Assembly: GCA_002292215.1 (NCBI GenBank)
Contig: DBBN01000104.1
Location: 752 to 43,087, forward strand
Source: Glaciecola sp. UBA983
GTDB lineage: Bacteria > Pseudomonadota > Gammaproteobacteria > Enterobacterales > Alteromonadaceae
Length of the DNA: 42,336 nucleotides
Direction: 5' to 3'
The notes beneath the pieces were generated by a model. That model was given only the letters and a program-made list of their open reading frames with translations, was not told the DNA's origin and did not search any database. Within the stretch, counting starts at the first letter, position 1; the number at the start of each line of letters is the position of its first letter. A program made the translations under genes and the position numbers. Positions 1 through 9,056 of this stretch are shown one piece after another.

Positions 1-1
1 T

Positions 2-334
2 TACCCAAACCAAGTGAATAATGTACTGTGTTTTCCATTTTTGTTCCGAGGGGCATTAGATGTTGGAGCAACCGCGGTTACTGAAAATATGAAACATGCG
101 TGTGTTAAAGCGCTTGCTGAATTGGCTACCTTACCAGTGACAGATGCAGTACAAGCATCTTATCCAGGTCAAAACCTTGTTTTTGGTCGTGAATATATAC
201 TACCTAAGCCGTTCGATAATCGCTTAATTACAACGATTGCGCCAGCGGTGGCACAAGCTGCTATTGATGATGGTGTAGCGACACTGCCCTTCCACGATAT
301 TGAAGCGTACCGTTCAAGTTTGAGAGATAACTAA
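2..334 (+). CDS. malic enzyme, C-terminal fragment (5' end outside window)
   Basis: The frame is open from base 2 and reads YPNQVNNVLCFPFLFRGALD, followed by VGAT. This is the conserved segment of the NADP-type (MaeB-like) malic enzyme, which decarboxylates malate to pyruvate. About 110 C-terminal residues are present; the malate- and NAD(P)-binding core lies before the window. The protein ends shortly after the malic domain, so it is the short form without the phosphotransacetylase-like tail of E. coli MaeB. A GTG at 14 is an internal valine, not a start. ytoQ starts 2 bp after the stop, so the two are probably cotranscribed. A second, NAD-type malic enzyme lies at 12596-14290. The family call is solid; the cofactor is inferred. 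Confidence 0.88.
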   Translation, partial: YPNQVNNVLCFPFLFRGALDVGATAVTENMKHACVKALAELATLPVTDAVQASYPGQNLVFGREYILPKPFDNRLITTIAPAVAQAAIDDGVATLPFHDIEAYRSSLRDN

Positions 335-336
335 TA

Positions 337-774
337 ATGAAACAGTGGAAAATCTATTTATCCGGTGAGATCCACAGCGACTGGCGTGAACAAATTATAG
401 CAGGTTGTGAATCTTTACCCATTACGTTTAATTCACCAGTAACAGACCATGACGCGAGTGATGCTGCTGGTGATCATCTTGGGCATACTGATGATCCATT
501 CTGGCGTGATCATCAGTCGTCCAGAGTTAACGCAATCAGAACACAAACCTATATACAGGAATGTGATGTCGCAATCATTCGCTTTGGTGACAAATACAAA
601 CAATGGAATGCTGCTTTTGATGCAGGATATTGTGCAGCAATTAATAAGCCTTATATCACACTGCACGATGATAGTATTATTCACCCATTAAAAGAAGTCG
701 ATGCTTTGGCATTAGCATGGAGCAAAACGCCTGCTGATGTGATTCATATATTAAAATATGTGATACAACAGTAG
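337..774 (+). CDS. ytoQ: YtoQ family protein (nucleoside deoxyribosyltransferase-like fold)
   Basis: This 145-residue protein matches the YtoQ family in length and layout. It opens with WKIYLSGEIHSDWR, then has PVTDHDASDAAGD and a C-terminal block WNAAFDAGYCAAINKPYI. The family has a Rossmann-like fold related to nucleoside 2-deoxyribosyltransferases, but no activity is firmly established, so none is assigned. The start is the ATG 2 bp after the malic enzyme stop, with GAGAG upstream, suggesting translational coupling. uspE follows after 33 bp. Two overlapping open frames inside it, one per strand, have no homology I recognise and look like by-products of this gene. Confidence 0.85.
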   Translation: MKQWKIYLSGEIHSDWREQIIAGCESLPITFNSPVTDHDASDAAGDHLGHTDDPFWRDHQSSRVNAIRTQTYIQECDVAIIRFGDKYKQWNAAFDAGYCAAINKPYITLHDDSIIHPLKEVDALALAWSKTPADVIHILKYVIQQ

Positions 775-807
775 GGATCTAAACAGTGCAATCAGAAGGA
801 TTTTTAT

Positions 808-1707
808 ATGGCAGATTACAAACGTATACTAGTGGTGATTACCCCTCATAGAGAGGATCAACCTGCGTTAGAAAGAGCGGTTTTCTTAGCTAAACAATAT
901 AACGCTGAACTAGTTTTAGGTTGTTCAATGTATAATCGGAGTATTGAAAAAGCATCTGAAATTACGAATCAAAGCAGCGAACAGCTAAAGCAAACATTAA
1001 TTGATGATCAAAAACAAGTCATGACTAGACTTGTCACTACATTAGGTCTTTCTAAAGAAACTAAATCCATCGTTACATGGCATAAAAAGTGGTACAAGGG
1101 CGTAATCGATATTGCTATAGGCAATGATTGTGATTTAATTATTAAAGAAACGAGTCATTATAAAAAGACTGTGCGTAACCTATTTACACCTGATCATTGG
1201 AATTTACTGCGTTGTAGCCCACTCAATGTTTTGATGGTTAAAAACCATGAATGGACTAATAGTGGTAATATCGTGAGCGCTATTAGTCTCGATGACGGTG
1301 ATTCGCAACATAAATGTTTAAGTAAATCTGTTGCTACTGAAGGCCTTCAGATGGCAAACATGTTCAATGCTAATTTACATTTTGTGAATACGATCAGTAA
1401 AGCGCCGTTGCATATTGCTGTCGAAAAATCAGATTTTGATCCTGAAAAAATAAACCGTAGATTGCAACAAAAACACACAACAGATCTAGTGCAATTAGCC
1501 AGTCAAATTAATGCTAAAAATGTCAATGTTATCGTTGAGGAAGGGGTTCCTGGTAAGCTGGTACCTAAGATTTGTGAGAATTTGAATGCACAATGTTTAA
1601 TCCTTGGCTCTGTTGGTCGCAAGGGCATAGATGCTGCCTTATTAGGTAATACTGCTGAGTACATTATTGATAAATTGGATTGTGATACTCTTGTCGTTAA
1701 AACCTAA
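808..1707 (+). CDS. uspE: universal stress protein, tandem-domain UspE-like
   Basis: The 299 residues form two tandem Usp domains, roughly 1-150 and 155-299, as in UspE. The N-terminus YKRILVVITPHREDQPALERAV is typical of UspE. The first domain ends with a FTPDHWNLLRCSPLNVLMVK block. The second has the ATP-binding signature GSVGRKGIDAALLGNT (G-2x-G-9x-G-N-T), so that half probably binds ATP. The role is cytoplasmic stress survival; the partner is unknown. The start ATG is preceded by AAGGA. It is the last gene before a bidirectional terminator at 1735-1767. Confidence 0.87.
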   Translation: MADYKRILVVITPHREDQPALERAVFLAKQYNAELVLGCSMYNRSIEKASEITNQSSEQLKQTLIDDQKQVMTRLVTTLGLSKETKSIVTWHKKWYKGVIDIAIGNDCDLIIKETSHYKKTVRNLFTPDHWNLLRCSPLNVLMVKNHEWTNSGNIVSAISLDDGDSQHKCLSKSVATEGLQMANMFNANLHFVNTISKAPLHIAVEKSDFDPEKINRRLQQKHTTDLVQLASQINAKNVNVIVEEGVPGKLVPKICENLNAQCLILGSVGRKGIDAALLGNTAEYIIDKLDCDTLVVKT

Positions 1708-1734
1708 CTGACAAGATTGTACAAACAAAAAAAT

Positions 1735-1767
1735 AAAGCCAATAAGATTATCTGTCTTATTGGCTTT
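1735..1767. terminator. bidirectional Rho-independent terminator between uspE and puuE
   Basis: A perfect 13-bp stem (1735-1747 with 1755-1767) has a 7-nt loop. On the plus strand it runs into TTTTTATTTT, and on the minus strand into TTTATTTTTTT. It therefore closes both the uspE transcript and the convergent purine operon ending with puuE. Confidence 0.88.
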
Positions 1768-1822
1768 TTATTTTATGCATTGATATCATCAATTTTAAGC
1801 AATAGCCATATCACTATGATGA

Positions 1823-2755
1823 TTATTTAGCTGGATGATGCTCAAGCCAGTGTTTCGCAATATCTTCACGACGACACACCCATACATCTTCGAACTGTTC
1901 TATGTAATCCAAAAATTTGACCAAACTAGCAAAGCGTCCAGGACGTCCAATAATACGGCAATGTAGACCTATCGACATCATTTTGGGTGAGACTTCTCCT
2001 TCAGCATAAAGGGTATCAAACGAATCCTTTAAATACGTGAAGAATTGATCACCAGAGTTAAAACCTTGTGGACTAGCAAAGCGCATATCATTCGCATCTA
2101 GTGTATAGGGAACGATAAGATGAGGCTTATTTTGATCTGCCGTAATACCATTGACATAGTAAGGTAGGTCGTCAGCATAACTATCAGCGTCATACATAAA
2201 CGTCCCCTCTTCTACGACTAGTTTACGCGTGTTCTCTGACATACGACCCAAATACCAACCGTTGGGTTTTTTACCCGTCATCGTCTCATGAATTTCAATT
2301 GCCTGCTGCAGATGTTGACGTTCTATATCGACAGGAATTTTCTGATAATCAATCCAACGGTAACCATGACTTGCAATTTCCCAATCTGCTTTTAGCATGG
2401 CATCAACGGCATCAGGATTTCGCTGCATAGCCATAGCTACACCAAACACAGTTACCGGCATATTGCGCTGTGTAAATAAATCATGTAAACGCCAAAAACC
2501 TGAACGGCTGCCATATTCATAAAAAGATTCCATATTCATATGACGTTCGTTAACGAATGGTTGCGCTCCGATTATCTCAGATAAAAATGTTTCAGAGGCT
2601 GCATCACCATGTAAAATGCAGTTCTCTGCACCCTCTTCATAGTTAATTACAAACTGAACCGCAACCTTCGCTTTTTTAGGCCAAGTTACTTTGGGAATGT
2701 TTGCACCATAACCAAGCATATCGCGAGGGTATTTATCTAAATGTAAAGTACTCAT
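1823..2755 (-). CDS. puuE: allantoinase PuuE (polysaccharide-deacetylase type)
   Basis: This is a 310-residue NodB/polysaccharide-deacetylase-fold protein of the PuuE branch, which hydrolyses allantoin to allantoate without sequence relation to the classical amidohydrolase AllB. Diagnostic segments are NYEEGAENCILHGDAASETF near residues 38-57 and the metal-site motif ASHGYRWIDYQ near 130-140. The position in an operon with puuD and allA supports the purine role over sugar deacetylation. Its ATG overlaps the allA stop (ATGA), so translation is probably coupled. It is the last gene of the operon and ends about 55 bp before the shared terminator. Confidence 0.92.
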   Translation of the reverse strand: MSTLHLDKYPRDMLGYGANIPKVTWPKKAKVAVQFVINYEEGAENCILHGDAASETFLSEIIGAQPFVNERHMNMESFYEYGSRSGFWRLHDLFTQRNMPVTVFGVAMAMQRNPDAVDAMLKADWEIASHGYRWIDYQKIPVDIERQHLQQAIEIHETMTGKKPNGWYLGRMSENTRKLVVEEGTFMYDADSYADDLPYYVNGITADQNKPHLIVPYTLDANDMRFASPQGFNSGDQFFTYLKDSFDTLYAEGEVSPKMMSIGLHCRIIGRPGRFASLVKFLDYIEQFEDVWVCRREDIAKHWLEHHPAK

Positions 2756-3261
2756 GCTAAAACTAACTCCAACATATTATTCTCTAATGTGACTTCATCA
2801 CAGTTATTGCCAGGACCTGAACGGTCTATAATTACAAATGTACGCCCTACGTCCTCTGAAATAAGAGGCATATGCCATACACCAGTATGAAAATTGAACC
2901 CTTGCTTACCATTGGTAATAAATGCGTGTAGGTTTTCTGCTTGTGGGGTATCGGTAGGGGCTCCAACGACAAGCACAACCGGTTTATCATCTGTTGGGAT
3001 AAAAGCTTGGCTACCTTTAGGGTGACGCTCTATCAAATTAAATTGATATGGAAAAAAACTAGGTGTAGTCACCTGGAAAAAACTAACAATCGCTTTACCG
3101 CCATCGACAGAATCAACTTGAATATCAGCAAGATCATGAAACCGTTCTACGGCACCTTCATTAATCGGAAAATGTTTCGCTCCATCTTTTTCGATAACAT
3201 CGCCAAATTCAGAAAATGCGTCTTTGGTTAATGGCTTAGCCACTAATTTTGTAATGTTCAT
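2752..3261 (-). CDS. allA: ureidoglycolate lyase
   Basis: This 169-residue cupin-like protein matches AllA, which splits (S)-ureidoglycolate into glyoxylate and urea. Recognisable parts are AKPLTKDAFSEFGDVIE at the N-terminus, ERHPKGSQAFIP in the middle, and GFNFHTGVWHMPLI carrying the active-site histidines. An AGGAA ribosome site lies 9 bp before the ATG. It follows the glycerate kinase gene by about 28 bp and overlaps puuE by 4 bp. Its substrate normally comes from allantoate through allantoicase, which is not encoded in this window. The glyoxylate product feeds Gcl, first gene of the same operon. Confidence 0.93.
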   Translation of the reverse strand: MNITKLVAKPLTKDAFSEFGDVIEKDGAKHFPINEGAVERFHDLADIQVDSVDGGKAIVSFFQVTTPSFFPYQFNLIERHPKGSQAFIPTDDKPVVLVVGAPTDTPQAENLHAFITNGKQGFNFHTGVWHMPLISEDVGRTFVIIDRSGPGNNCDEVTLENNMLELVLA

Positions 3262-3289
3262 TATACTTAGTTCCTAAAAATAAATATGT

Positions 3290-4600
3290 TTACTTCACGT
3301 TTTGATCAGTAATCAAAATCGCTCTAAAATCGTTCACATTGGTCATCGTTGGGCCTGTCATTACAAGATCACCTAATGTCTCAAAAAAACTATAACCATC
3401 GTTATTATCTAAATAGTCGATAGCTTTACAACCTGCTGCAACAGCACGATCTAACGTAGTTGGGGTAATGACAGCACCTGCATTGTCTTCAGATCCATCA
3501 ATCCCATCAGTATCGCAGGCAATCCCCCAGATATTGGGTTCTGACTTTAATGCAACCGCAAGCGATAACGCAAATTCAGCATTGCGACCGCCGCGTCCAT
3601 TTCCTTTTAAAGTAACGGTGGTTTCTCCCCCTGATAATAAAATACAAGGCGGCTTAATCGGTTGAGCATGGCGCACAACTTGCTGCGCAATACCCGCATG
3701 CACAAGAGCAACATCACGCGATTCACCCTCAATGCTATCGCCTAAAATAAGTGGCGTATAGCCATGTTCAATAGCAACTTCTGCTGCAGCCTCCAATGAC
3801 ATTTGCGGAGCAGCAATAATAATATTCTTGGTTGTCGATAACCGATAATCATCTTGATTCGGTGTTTCATTTTGGGCTTGCTGTAAGTAGGCCATTACGG
3901 AATCAGGTAAGTGCATATCATAACGACGAACAATATTTAAGGCATCTGCAAATGTTGAATTATCTGCAACTGTAGGACCAGAGGCTATAGAGGACATGTC
4001 GTCACCGGGCACATCTGAAATCATTAAACTGAGAACCCTGGCAGGATAAGCTTGGGCTGCAAGTTGGCCACCTTTGACCAAGGAAATATGTTTACGAATA
4101 CAATTCATTTCTTGAATTGTCGCACCACAAGATAATAATGTTTTGTTTACAGCTTGTTTGTCAGCGAAGCTTATTCCTTCGGCTGGTAGGCTCATCAGTG
4201 AAGAACCGCCACCTGAGATTAAGCAGATGACAAGATCGTCTGCGCTTAAATCTGATACGGTAGCAAGAATATCTGTTGCAGCTTGCTGACCAGCCATATC
4301 AGGTACAGGGTGAGATGCTTCAAGAATAGTAATGTGTTGACATGCTACTGCATAGCCATATCGAGTGACAACGACACCTGAAATTGGACCTTGCCAATGT
4401 TGTTCAAGTGCATGTGCCATTGCTGCAGAGGCTTTGCCTGCACCAATAATAATTGTGCGGCCTTTAGGCGGCGATGGTAAATATTGCTTAATGTTAATCA
4501 ATGGTTGAGCGCTTGCCACAGCAGCATCAAACATCTTACGTAACACGACTTCTGGTGTAGATTGTACTTGATTATGTATGTTTGCCATAGGAAGACTCAT
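3290..4600 (-). CDS. ttuD: glycerate 2-kinase (GckA/TtuD, MOFRL family)
   Basis: An approximately 436-residue protein with an N-terminal DUF4147 domain (about 20-250; GAGKASAAMAHAL, CLISGGGSSLMSLP, RKHISLVKGGQLA, SDVPGDD) and a C-terminal MOFRL domain (GGRGGRNAEFALSLAVAL, DTDGIDGSEDNAG). Members were long called hydroxypyruvate reductases, but the characterised activity is glycerate 2-kinase, giving 2-phosphoglycerate. It completes the glyoxylate-to-glycolysis route begun by Gcl and Hyi. I chose the ATG at 4600; a TTG lies just before it at 4603 and another ATG at 4588, and none has a strong ribosome site. A 122-bp gap with a strong hairpin separates it from the permease gene. Confidence 0.9.
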   Translation of the reverse strand: MSLPMANIHNQVQSTPEVVLRKMFDAAVASAQPLINIKQYLPSPPKGRTIIIGAGKASAAMAHALEQHWQGPISGVVVTRYGYAVACQHITILEASHPVPDMAGQQAATDILATVSDLSADDLVICLISGGGSSLMSLPAEGISFADKQAVNKTLLSCGATIQEMNCIRKHISLVKGGQLAAQAYPARVLSLMISDVPGDDMSSIASGPTVADNSTFADALNIVRRYDMHLPDSVMAYLQQAQNETPNQDDYRLSTTKNIIIAAPQMSLEAAAEVAIEHGYTPLILGDSIEGESRDVALVHAGIAQQVVRHAQPIKPPCILLSGGETTVTLKGNGRGGRNAEFALSLAVALKSEPNIWGIACDTDGIDGSEDNAGAVITPTTLDRAVAAGCKAIDYLDNNDGYSFFETLGDLVMTGPTMTNVNDFRAILITDQNVK

Positions 4601-4688
4601 CAAACGAAAGGTGAAAAGAAAACGTTGTCCTAAGTGGAAATAAAAAGACGCCGCTAAAAATACAAAGATATTACAAGGTGTAATAAAT

Positions 4689-4719
4689 ATCCCAGATAGT
4701 GAGAAACACTATCTGGGAA
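4689..4719 (-). terminator. intercistronic hairpin after the NCS2 permease gene
   Basis: A perfect 11-bp stem CCCAGATAGTG / CACTATCTGGG (4691-4701 with 4707-4717, plus one T-A pair) with a 5-nt loop sits 8 bp after the permease stop. The minus-strand sequence after it is ATATTTATTA, a weak U tract. It is therefore either a leaky terminator or a 3' end stabiliser of the upstream part of the purine operon. Confidence 0.5.
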
Positions 4720-4725
4720 AACCGA

Positions 4726-6075
4726 TTAATCTTTTTCGTCAGGTACGATAAGATTTAAAACAATTGCGATAAATGCAGCAGGTAGTAAGCCTGTAGATAA
4801 TAACGCTTTTGCAGTACCAGGCATATGCTGTAATGCACCTGGTTCTAACATCAAGCCAAACCCAATAGATAGAGATATAGCAAAGATAACCATGTTACGG
4901 CTGGTCCAATCGACATCTGTCAGCATCTTCATACCTGAAGAAACAACCATACCAAACATTAAGATAACACCACCACCTAATACTTCAATTGGAATAGTCG
5001 AAATTATCGCACCAATTTTAGGTATGAAACCACATAATATAAGGAATACAGCACCAATCGTTGCAACGTGACGACTCATAACGCGAGTCATTGCAATCAA
5101 ACCAACGTTTTGTGAAAACGAAGTGTTCGGTAAACCACCAAAGATTGATGAGAAAGCCGTACCTAGACCATCAGCATAAGTTGCGCCACGGATTTCTACG
5201 TCTGTCGCTTCACGATCTGCACCACCTTTAGTGATACCTGATACATCACCAACCGTTTCAATTGCAGAAATAAATGCCATTAACGTAATACCTAACACTG
5301 CTGCAACCGTAAATTCAATACCAAAAGGCAATACTTTAGGCATAGCAAACGCTGATGCACGTCCAACATTATCAAAACTGACCATGCCTAGACCGTATGC
5401 AACTGCATAACCCGCTAATATACCAACAAGAATTGAAGATACTGATAACATACCTTTGGTAAAGAACTTAAGACTCAAAGTAACTACTATGACGACTAAT
5501 GCAACGCCCCAGTTCTGTAACGAACCATACTCAGGTGTCCCAATAGCAGGTACACCACCAGCAGCATACTGAATACCAACCTTAAGCAGTGACAAACCAA
5601 TCATTGTCACAATTAAACCCGTTACTAAAGGCGGTAAAGCAAAACGTAAACGCCCTACTAACGGTGCCAAACAAGCTTGAACAATACCACCAACTAAGAT
5701 ACCACCAGTTACAGCTGCCATTGCATCAACACCCTTACCTGCCACTAGTGGGATCAGGATCGGAATGAAAGCAAAACTAGTACCTTGAACAATCGGTAAA
5801 CGCGCCCCGACAGGACCTGCACCGATAGTTTGTAGTAACGTTGTCACACCTGCCAATAACATACACATTTGCATCATGTATAACATCATTGGAAAATCAG
5901 GTGAATTAGAACCAAAGCCGAAGCCTGCCGCACCAGCAATAATAATCGCTGGTGTTACATTAGCAATAAACATTGCTAATACATGTTGAATACCTAAAGG
6001 TATAGCAACGCCAATTGCTGGCATATAATTTGGATCACGGCACTGTTCTGGAGTACCAACCGCTCGATTTGACAT
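4726..6075 (-). CDS. NCS2-family xanthine/urate permease
   Basis: A 449-residue polytopic inner-membrane protein of the nucleobase:cation symporter-2 family, XanQ/UacT/PucJK type. The sequence is dominated by hydrophobic segments consistent with 13-14 helices. It carries the family signature NTSFSQNVGLIAMTRVMSR (Q-x-N-x4-T-R pattern) and the conserved ISAIETVGDVSGITKGGADR segment. Family members take up xanthine, urate or uracil with protons. Placement next to urate hydroxylase makes urate or xanthine the likely substrate, but this is inference. It differs clearly from the AzgA-type permease at 14938-16227. It lies 54 bp after the porin gene. Confidence 0.88.
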   Translation of the reverse strand: MSNRAVGTPEQCRDPNYMPAIGVAIPLGIQHVLAMFIANVTPAIIIAGAAGFGFGSNSPDFPMMLYMMQMCMLLAGVTTLLQTIGAGPVGARLPIVQGTSFAFIPILIPLVAGKGVDAMAAVTGGILVGGIVQACLAPLVGRLRFALPPLVTGLIVTMIGLSLLKVGIQYAAGGVPAIGTPEYGSLQNWGVALVVIVVTLSLKFFTKGMLSVSSILVGILAGYAVAYGLGMVSFDNVGRASAFAMPKVLPFGIEFTVAAVLGITLMAFISAIETVGDVSGITKGGADREATDVEIRGATYADGLGTAFSSIFGGLPNTSFSQNVGLIAMTRVMSRHVATIGAVFLILCGFIPKIGAIISTIPIEVLGGGVILMFGMVVSSGMKMLTDVDWTSRNMVIFAISLSIGFGLMLEPGALQHMPGTAKALLSTGLLPAAFIAIVLNLIVPDEKD

Positions 6076-6129
6076 AAGGGTTTCCTATTAATAGTTATTA
6101 CTATTTTTTTATTTTATTAAAATTAGTTG

Positions 6130-6864
6130 TTAAAAAGTCCAACGAACCATAACTTGTGGTGAGCTTTCATTAATGCCATCAACACCTAAGCGGTTTTTCC
6201 AGTACTGATACTCAATACCGATAGCAAGTGATTTGTTCGCATGCCATAAAAGCTGTGGCTGTGCTAATGTGTTAGAGACAGTTGTTCCTTCACTGGTGGT
6301 ATAATCTAAGAAGCCTTCAAATGAGAAATCTTGCTCACCAACTTTAAAGCCTTTATTCCACACTAAATTAAATTGTACTGATGTACCATCTAATGTTGGG
6401 TCATCACGATACTGAAGATGAGTTTTGAAAAAACGCATACCAGGCATGTTCCAATCAACACTTAAACCAGCCATTTTGGTGATTTTTTGAGTAAAACGGT
6501 TTGATGTAATATCCGCTTGTACAATACCGAAGAAGCCTTTTATTGCGCCATCTTTTGTACCTTTATGGAAATTATAACGACCACTAAACTCCATGTGTGC
6601 GCCGCCAGTACCATCAACATCATCAACGTTCGTGGTATCAATAAATACAAACGTATCACCCCAGTCAAAACCAGATGCATTAGCAAGTGTCAAAATACCT
6701 TCATTTACTTCAGAAAAACCTGGGCCTCTTTTATAATCATAACCATACAAACCTTCAACTTTCGTTGAGCTCCAGTTTGCAGCGATTGCGTTAGAGCCTA
6801 TGATTGCAGAAGCAACTAGGCCAATTGATGCAGTTTTTACTAACTTATTCATGTTTTTGAACAT
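6130..6864 (-). CDS. Tsx/OmpK-family outer membrane channel
   Basis: A 244-residue outer-membrane beta-barrel protein with a signal peptide: KLVKTASIGLVASAIIGSNA followed by cleavage near IA-ANWSS at about residue 28. The body has alternating aromatic beta strands and ends in VMVRWTF with a C-terminal phenylalanine, the outer-membrane insertion signal. It resembles the nucleoside-specific channel Tsx and vibrio OmpK. In this operon it probably passes purines, urate or allantoin through the outer membrane to the NCS2 permease; that substrate is inferred. There are 90 bp to puuD before it and 54 bp to the permease after it. Confidence 0.85.
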   Translation of the reverse strand: MFKNMNKLVKTASIGLVASAIIGSNAIAANWSSTKVEGLYGYDYKRGPGFSEVNEGILTLANASGFDWGDTFVFIDTTNVDDVDGTGGAHMEFSGRYNFHKGTKDGAIKGFFGIVQADITSNRFTQKITKMAGLSVDWNMPGMRFFKTHLQYRDDPTLDGTSVQFNLVWNKGFKVGEQDFSFEGFLDYTTSEGTTVSNTLAQPQLLWHANKSLAIGIEYQYWKNRLGVDGINESSPQVMVRWTF

Positions 6865-6954
6865 AGTGTGTACTCTCTTTTTGTTTGTGAATTATCGTTA
6901 TGTTGTTAGGACACTTACGTAATCCTGATTTGTTATTCCATTTTTCTTTTTACA

Positions 6955-8196
6955 TTAACGTTGTTGATACCACTGAGCAATTACTTGACGTTCTTCCTCT
7001 GTAATACCCGTTAAATTTCCGATCGGCATTGCTTTTAATACCACTGTTTGTTGGTATATAAGCGCAGCCTGTGCTTCAATTTGTGCTTTTGTATCATACA
7101 TATAGCCTTTGGGTGCGGCTGCAAATCCCGGATATGACGGGGTTGCTGCATGGCAAACCGTACACCGTTCTTGTATGATTGCATTAACAGTATCAAATGA
7201 TACTTCTGCAACGGGTTGTGCTACTGCTGCTGTACCAGCAACACTACTGGCTACAGGTAAGGCTGCGATAGGCTGAACAGGCTTTGGCGCCATTGCCCAG
7301 ATTACACCAACCATGATTAAACCACCTGCCACTGCAGCCCATGTCATTGGTTTACCTTCACCATGACGAGATACAAAGAATATACGAATCAAGGCACCAG
7401 CCATCGATATTGCAATTAATATAGCCCAGTTGTATTCATGTGAATAAGTCATAGCATAGTGATTACTAATCATGGTAAACAAGACTGGTAGTGTGAAGTA
7501 AGTGTTATGTACTGAACGTTGTTTCCCACGTTGCCCATAAATCGGATTAACAGGCACGCCAGCGTTCAAATCATCAACCATTTTCTTTTGACCTGGGATG
7601 ATTACGAAGAACACGTTTGCGACCATTGTTGTACCCAACATAGCGCCGAAGGTCATAAATGCACCGCGACCACTAAAAATCTGTGTTAAGGCATAGGCAG
7701 CAACAGCCACAAGGATAAAAATGACAATCCCTAAGTTACGATCACTTTTTGCCAAAGCTGATTTACATAACAAGTCATATATCACCCAACTACCCACTAA
7801 AAACGCAATACTAATACCAATAGCTGCAGGTTGTGATAATGCCATCTTGCTAGCGTCAATCAGATAGATATCTGCACCGTACCAGTAGACAATTGCTAGT
7901 AGGAAAAAGCCAGAAATCCATGTTGTGTAGGCTTCCCATTTTGACCAGTGTAGATCTTTAGGTAATGGCTCGTTAGTCGGCCCTTGTAGATATTTTTGTG
8001 AATGGTAAAAACCACCACCATGGACAGCCCACAATTCACCAAAAACACCTTTTTTGCTATCTTCTGATTTCTTTGGTGCCTTTAGAGAGCTATCTAACAT
8101 GACAAAATAAAACGATGCACCAATCCAAGCTATACCAGTAATGATATGCAAACTTCTGACTAGTAGATTTAAGACATCAACGAAATACGCTTCCAT
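6955..8196 (-). CDS. puuD: urate hydroxylase PuuD with C-terminal cytochrome c
   Basis: The 413-residue protein has an N-terminal membrane domain (about 1-300) with hydrophobic helices and conserved IVRSLHIITGIAWIGASFYF-like and SQKYLQGP segments. A linker follows, then a C-terminal c-type heme domain with CTVCH near residue 345. This is the PuuD architecture, a membrane urate oxidase that makes 5-hydroxyisourate and passes electrons to the respiratory chain instead of producing peroxide. The heme requires periplasmic attachment, so the C-terminus should face the periplasm. A terminator-like hairpin lies in the 71-bp gap upstream. Confidence 0.92.
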   Translation of the reverse strand: MEAYFVDVLNLLVRSLHIITGIAWIGASFYFVMLDSSLKAPKKSEDSKKGVFGELWAVHGGGFYHSQKYLQGPTNEPLPKDLHWSKWEAYTTWISGFFLLAIVYWYGADIYLIDASKMALSQPAAIGISIAFLVGSWVIYDLLCKSALAKSDRNLGIVIFILVAVAAYALTQIFSGRGAFMTFGAMLGTTMVANVFFVIIPGQKKMVDDLNAGVPVNPIYGQRGKQRSVHNTYFTLPVLFTMISNHYAMTYSHEYNWAILIAISMAGALIRIFFVSRHGEGKPMTWAAVAGGLIMVGVIWAMAPKPVQPIAALPVASSVAGTAAVAQPVAEVSFDTVNAIIQERCTVCHAATPSYPGFAAAPKGYMYDTKAQIEAQAALIYQQTVVLKAMPIGNLTGITEEERQVIAQWYQQR

Positions 8197-8220
8197 CTAT
8201 TACTCCTTAATTATTATAAT

Positions 8221-8260
8221 AAAAAAATGAGTCACATCGGTTGGGAGATGTAACCCACTC
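8221..8260 (-). terminator. probable internal terminator/attenuator between hyi and puuD
   Basis: On the minus strand the sequence after hyi folds with GAGT / ACTC and TACATC / GATGTG arms (8247-8260 with 8229-8238), imperfect because of a small internal loop. It is followed by ATTTTTTTATTAT. This looks like an intrinsic terminator of moderate strength inside the operon, which could give more gcl-hyi than puuD mRNA. Confidence 0.5.
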
Positions 8261-8267
8261 GTAAAAC

Positions 8268-9044
8268 TTACAAGAAAGATTTGGCCCAACCCAAGCCTTT
8301 CTCGGTACTATCAAAGGGTTTGTATTCGCAACCAATCCAACCTGTGTAGCCAATTTCATTCAAATAATTAAATATGAAAGGATAATTGATTTCACCCGTT
8401 CCTGGTTCATGCCGCCCTGGATTATCAGCTAACTGAATATGCTGAATTTGTGCTTGGTTTCGGGAAATAGTCGAGGCTAAATCACCTTCCATAATTTGCA
8501 TATGATAAATATCATATTGTACTGCGATGTTATCGCTGCCACTGGCGGCGATAAGTTCTAACGTTTGCTCAGTGCTAGTCACATAAAAACCAGGTATATC
8601 GCGAGTATTGATTGCTTCTATAAGCAATTTAATACCGTGTTGCGCCAATTTATCAGCTGCATATTTAATATTGTTAACAAACGTCGTTTTCAATGTTTCT
8701 GCAGGTACATCAGCTGGTACAATGCCAGCTAATACATTGACTTGTTTACAACCTAACGCAGTTGCATATTTAATAGCAAGGTCAACACCTTCTTCAAACT
8801 CAGCAACACGGTCAGGATGGCATGCGATACCACGCTCACCAGCATCCCAATCGCCAGCTGGTAGATTATGCAAGACTTGAGTAAGGTTGTTTCGCTTTAA
8901 ACGCGCCACAATGTCCTCAATGCTACATGCATAGGGAAATAAATATTCCACGCCTTGAAAACCTGCTTCAGCAGCTTTATCGAAACGGTCTAAAAAATCC
9001 ACTTCGGTAAATAACATACTCAAATTAGCACATAATTTAGTCAT
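8268..9044 (-). CDS. hyi: hydroxypyruvate isomerase
   Basis: A 258-residue xylose-isomerase-like TIM barrel matching Hyi, which interconverts tartronate semialdehyde and hydroxypyruvate. Conserved parts include CANLSMLFTEVDFLDRF at the start, LIEAINTRDIPGFY with the metal-binding glutamate, QYDIYHMQIMEGDL, and QLADNPGRHEPGTGEI. It follows gcl by 12 bp, so it is cotranscribed and acts on the Gcl product. The close relative OtnI (2-oxo-tetronate isomerase) is possible by fold, but the gcl neighbour favours Hyi. No tartronate semialdehyde reductase is nearby. Confidence 0.9.
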   Translation of the reverse strand: MTKLCANLSMLFTEVDFLDRFDKAAEAGFQGVEYLFPYACSIEDIVARLKRNNLTQVLHNLPAGDWDAGERGIACHPDRVAEFEEGVDLAIKYATALGCKQVNVLAGIVPADVPAETLKTTFVNNIKYAADKLAQHGIKLLIEAINTRDIPGFYVTSTEQTLELIAASGSDNIAVQYDIYHMQIMEGDLASTISRNQAQIQHIQLADNPGRHEPGTGEINYPFIFNYLNEIGYTGWIGCEYKPFDSTEKGLGWAKSFL

Positions 9045-9056
9045 TGACGGTTCCTC

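Noticed and set aside
1716..1725. TTGTACAA palindrome after uspE as another purine operator
   Set aside because: It lacks the two-base spacer of ATTGTnnACAAT and lies downstream of a gene, not in a promoter.
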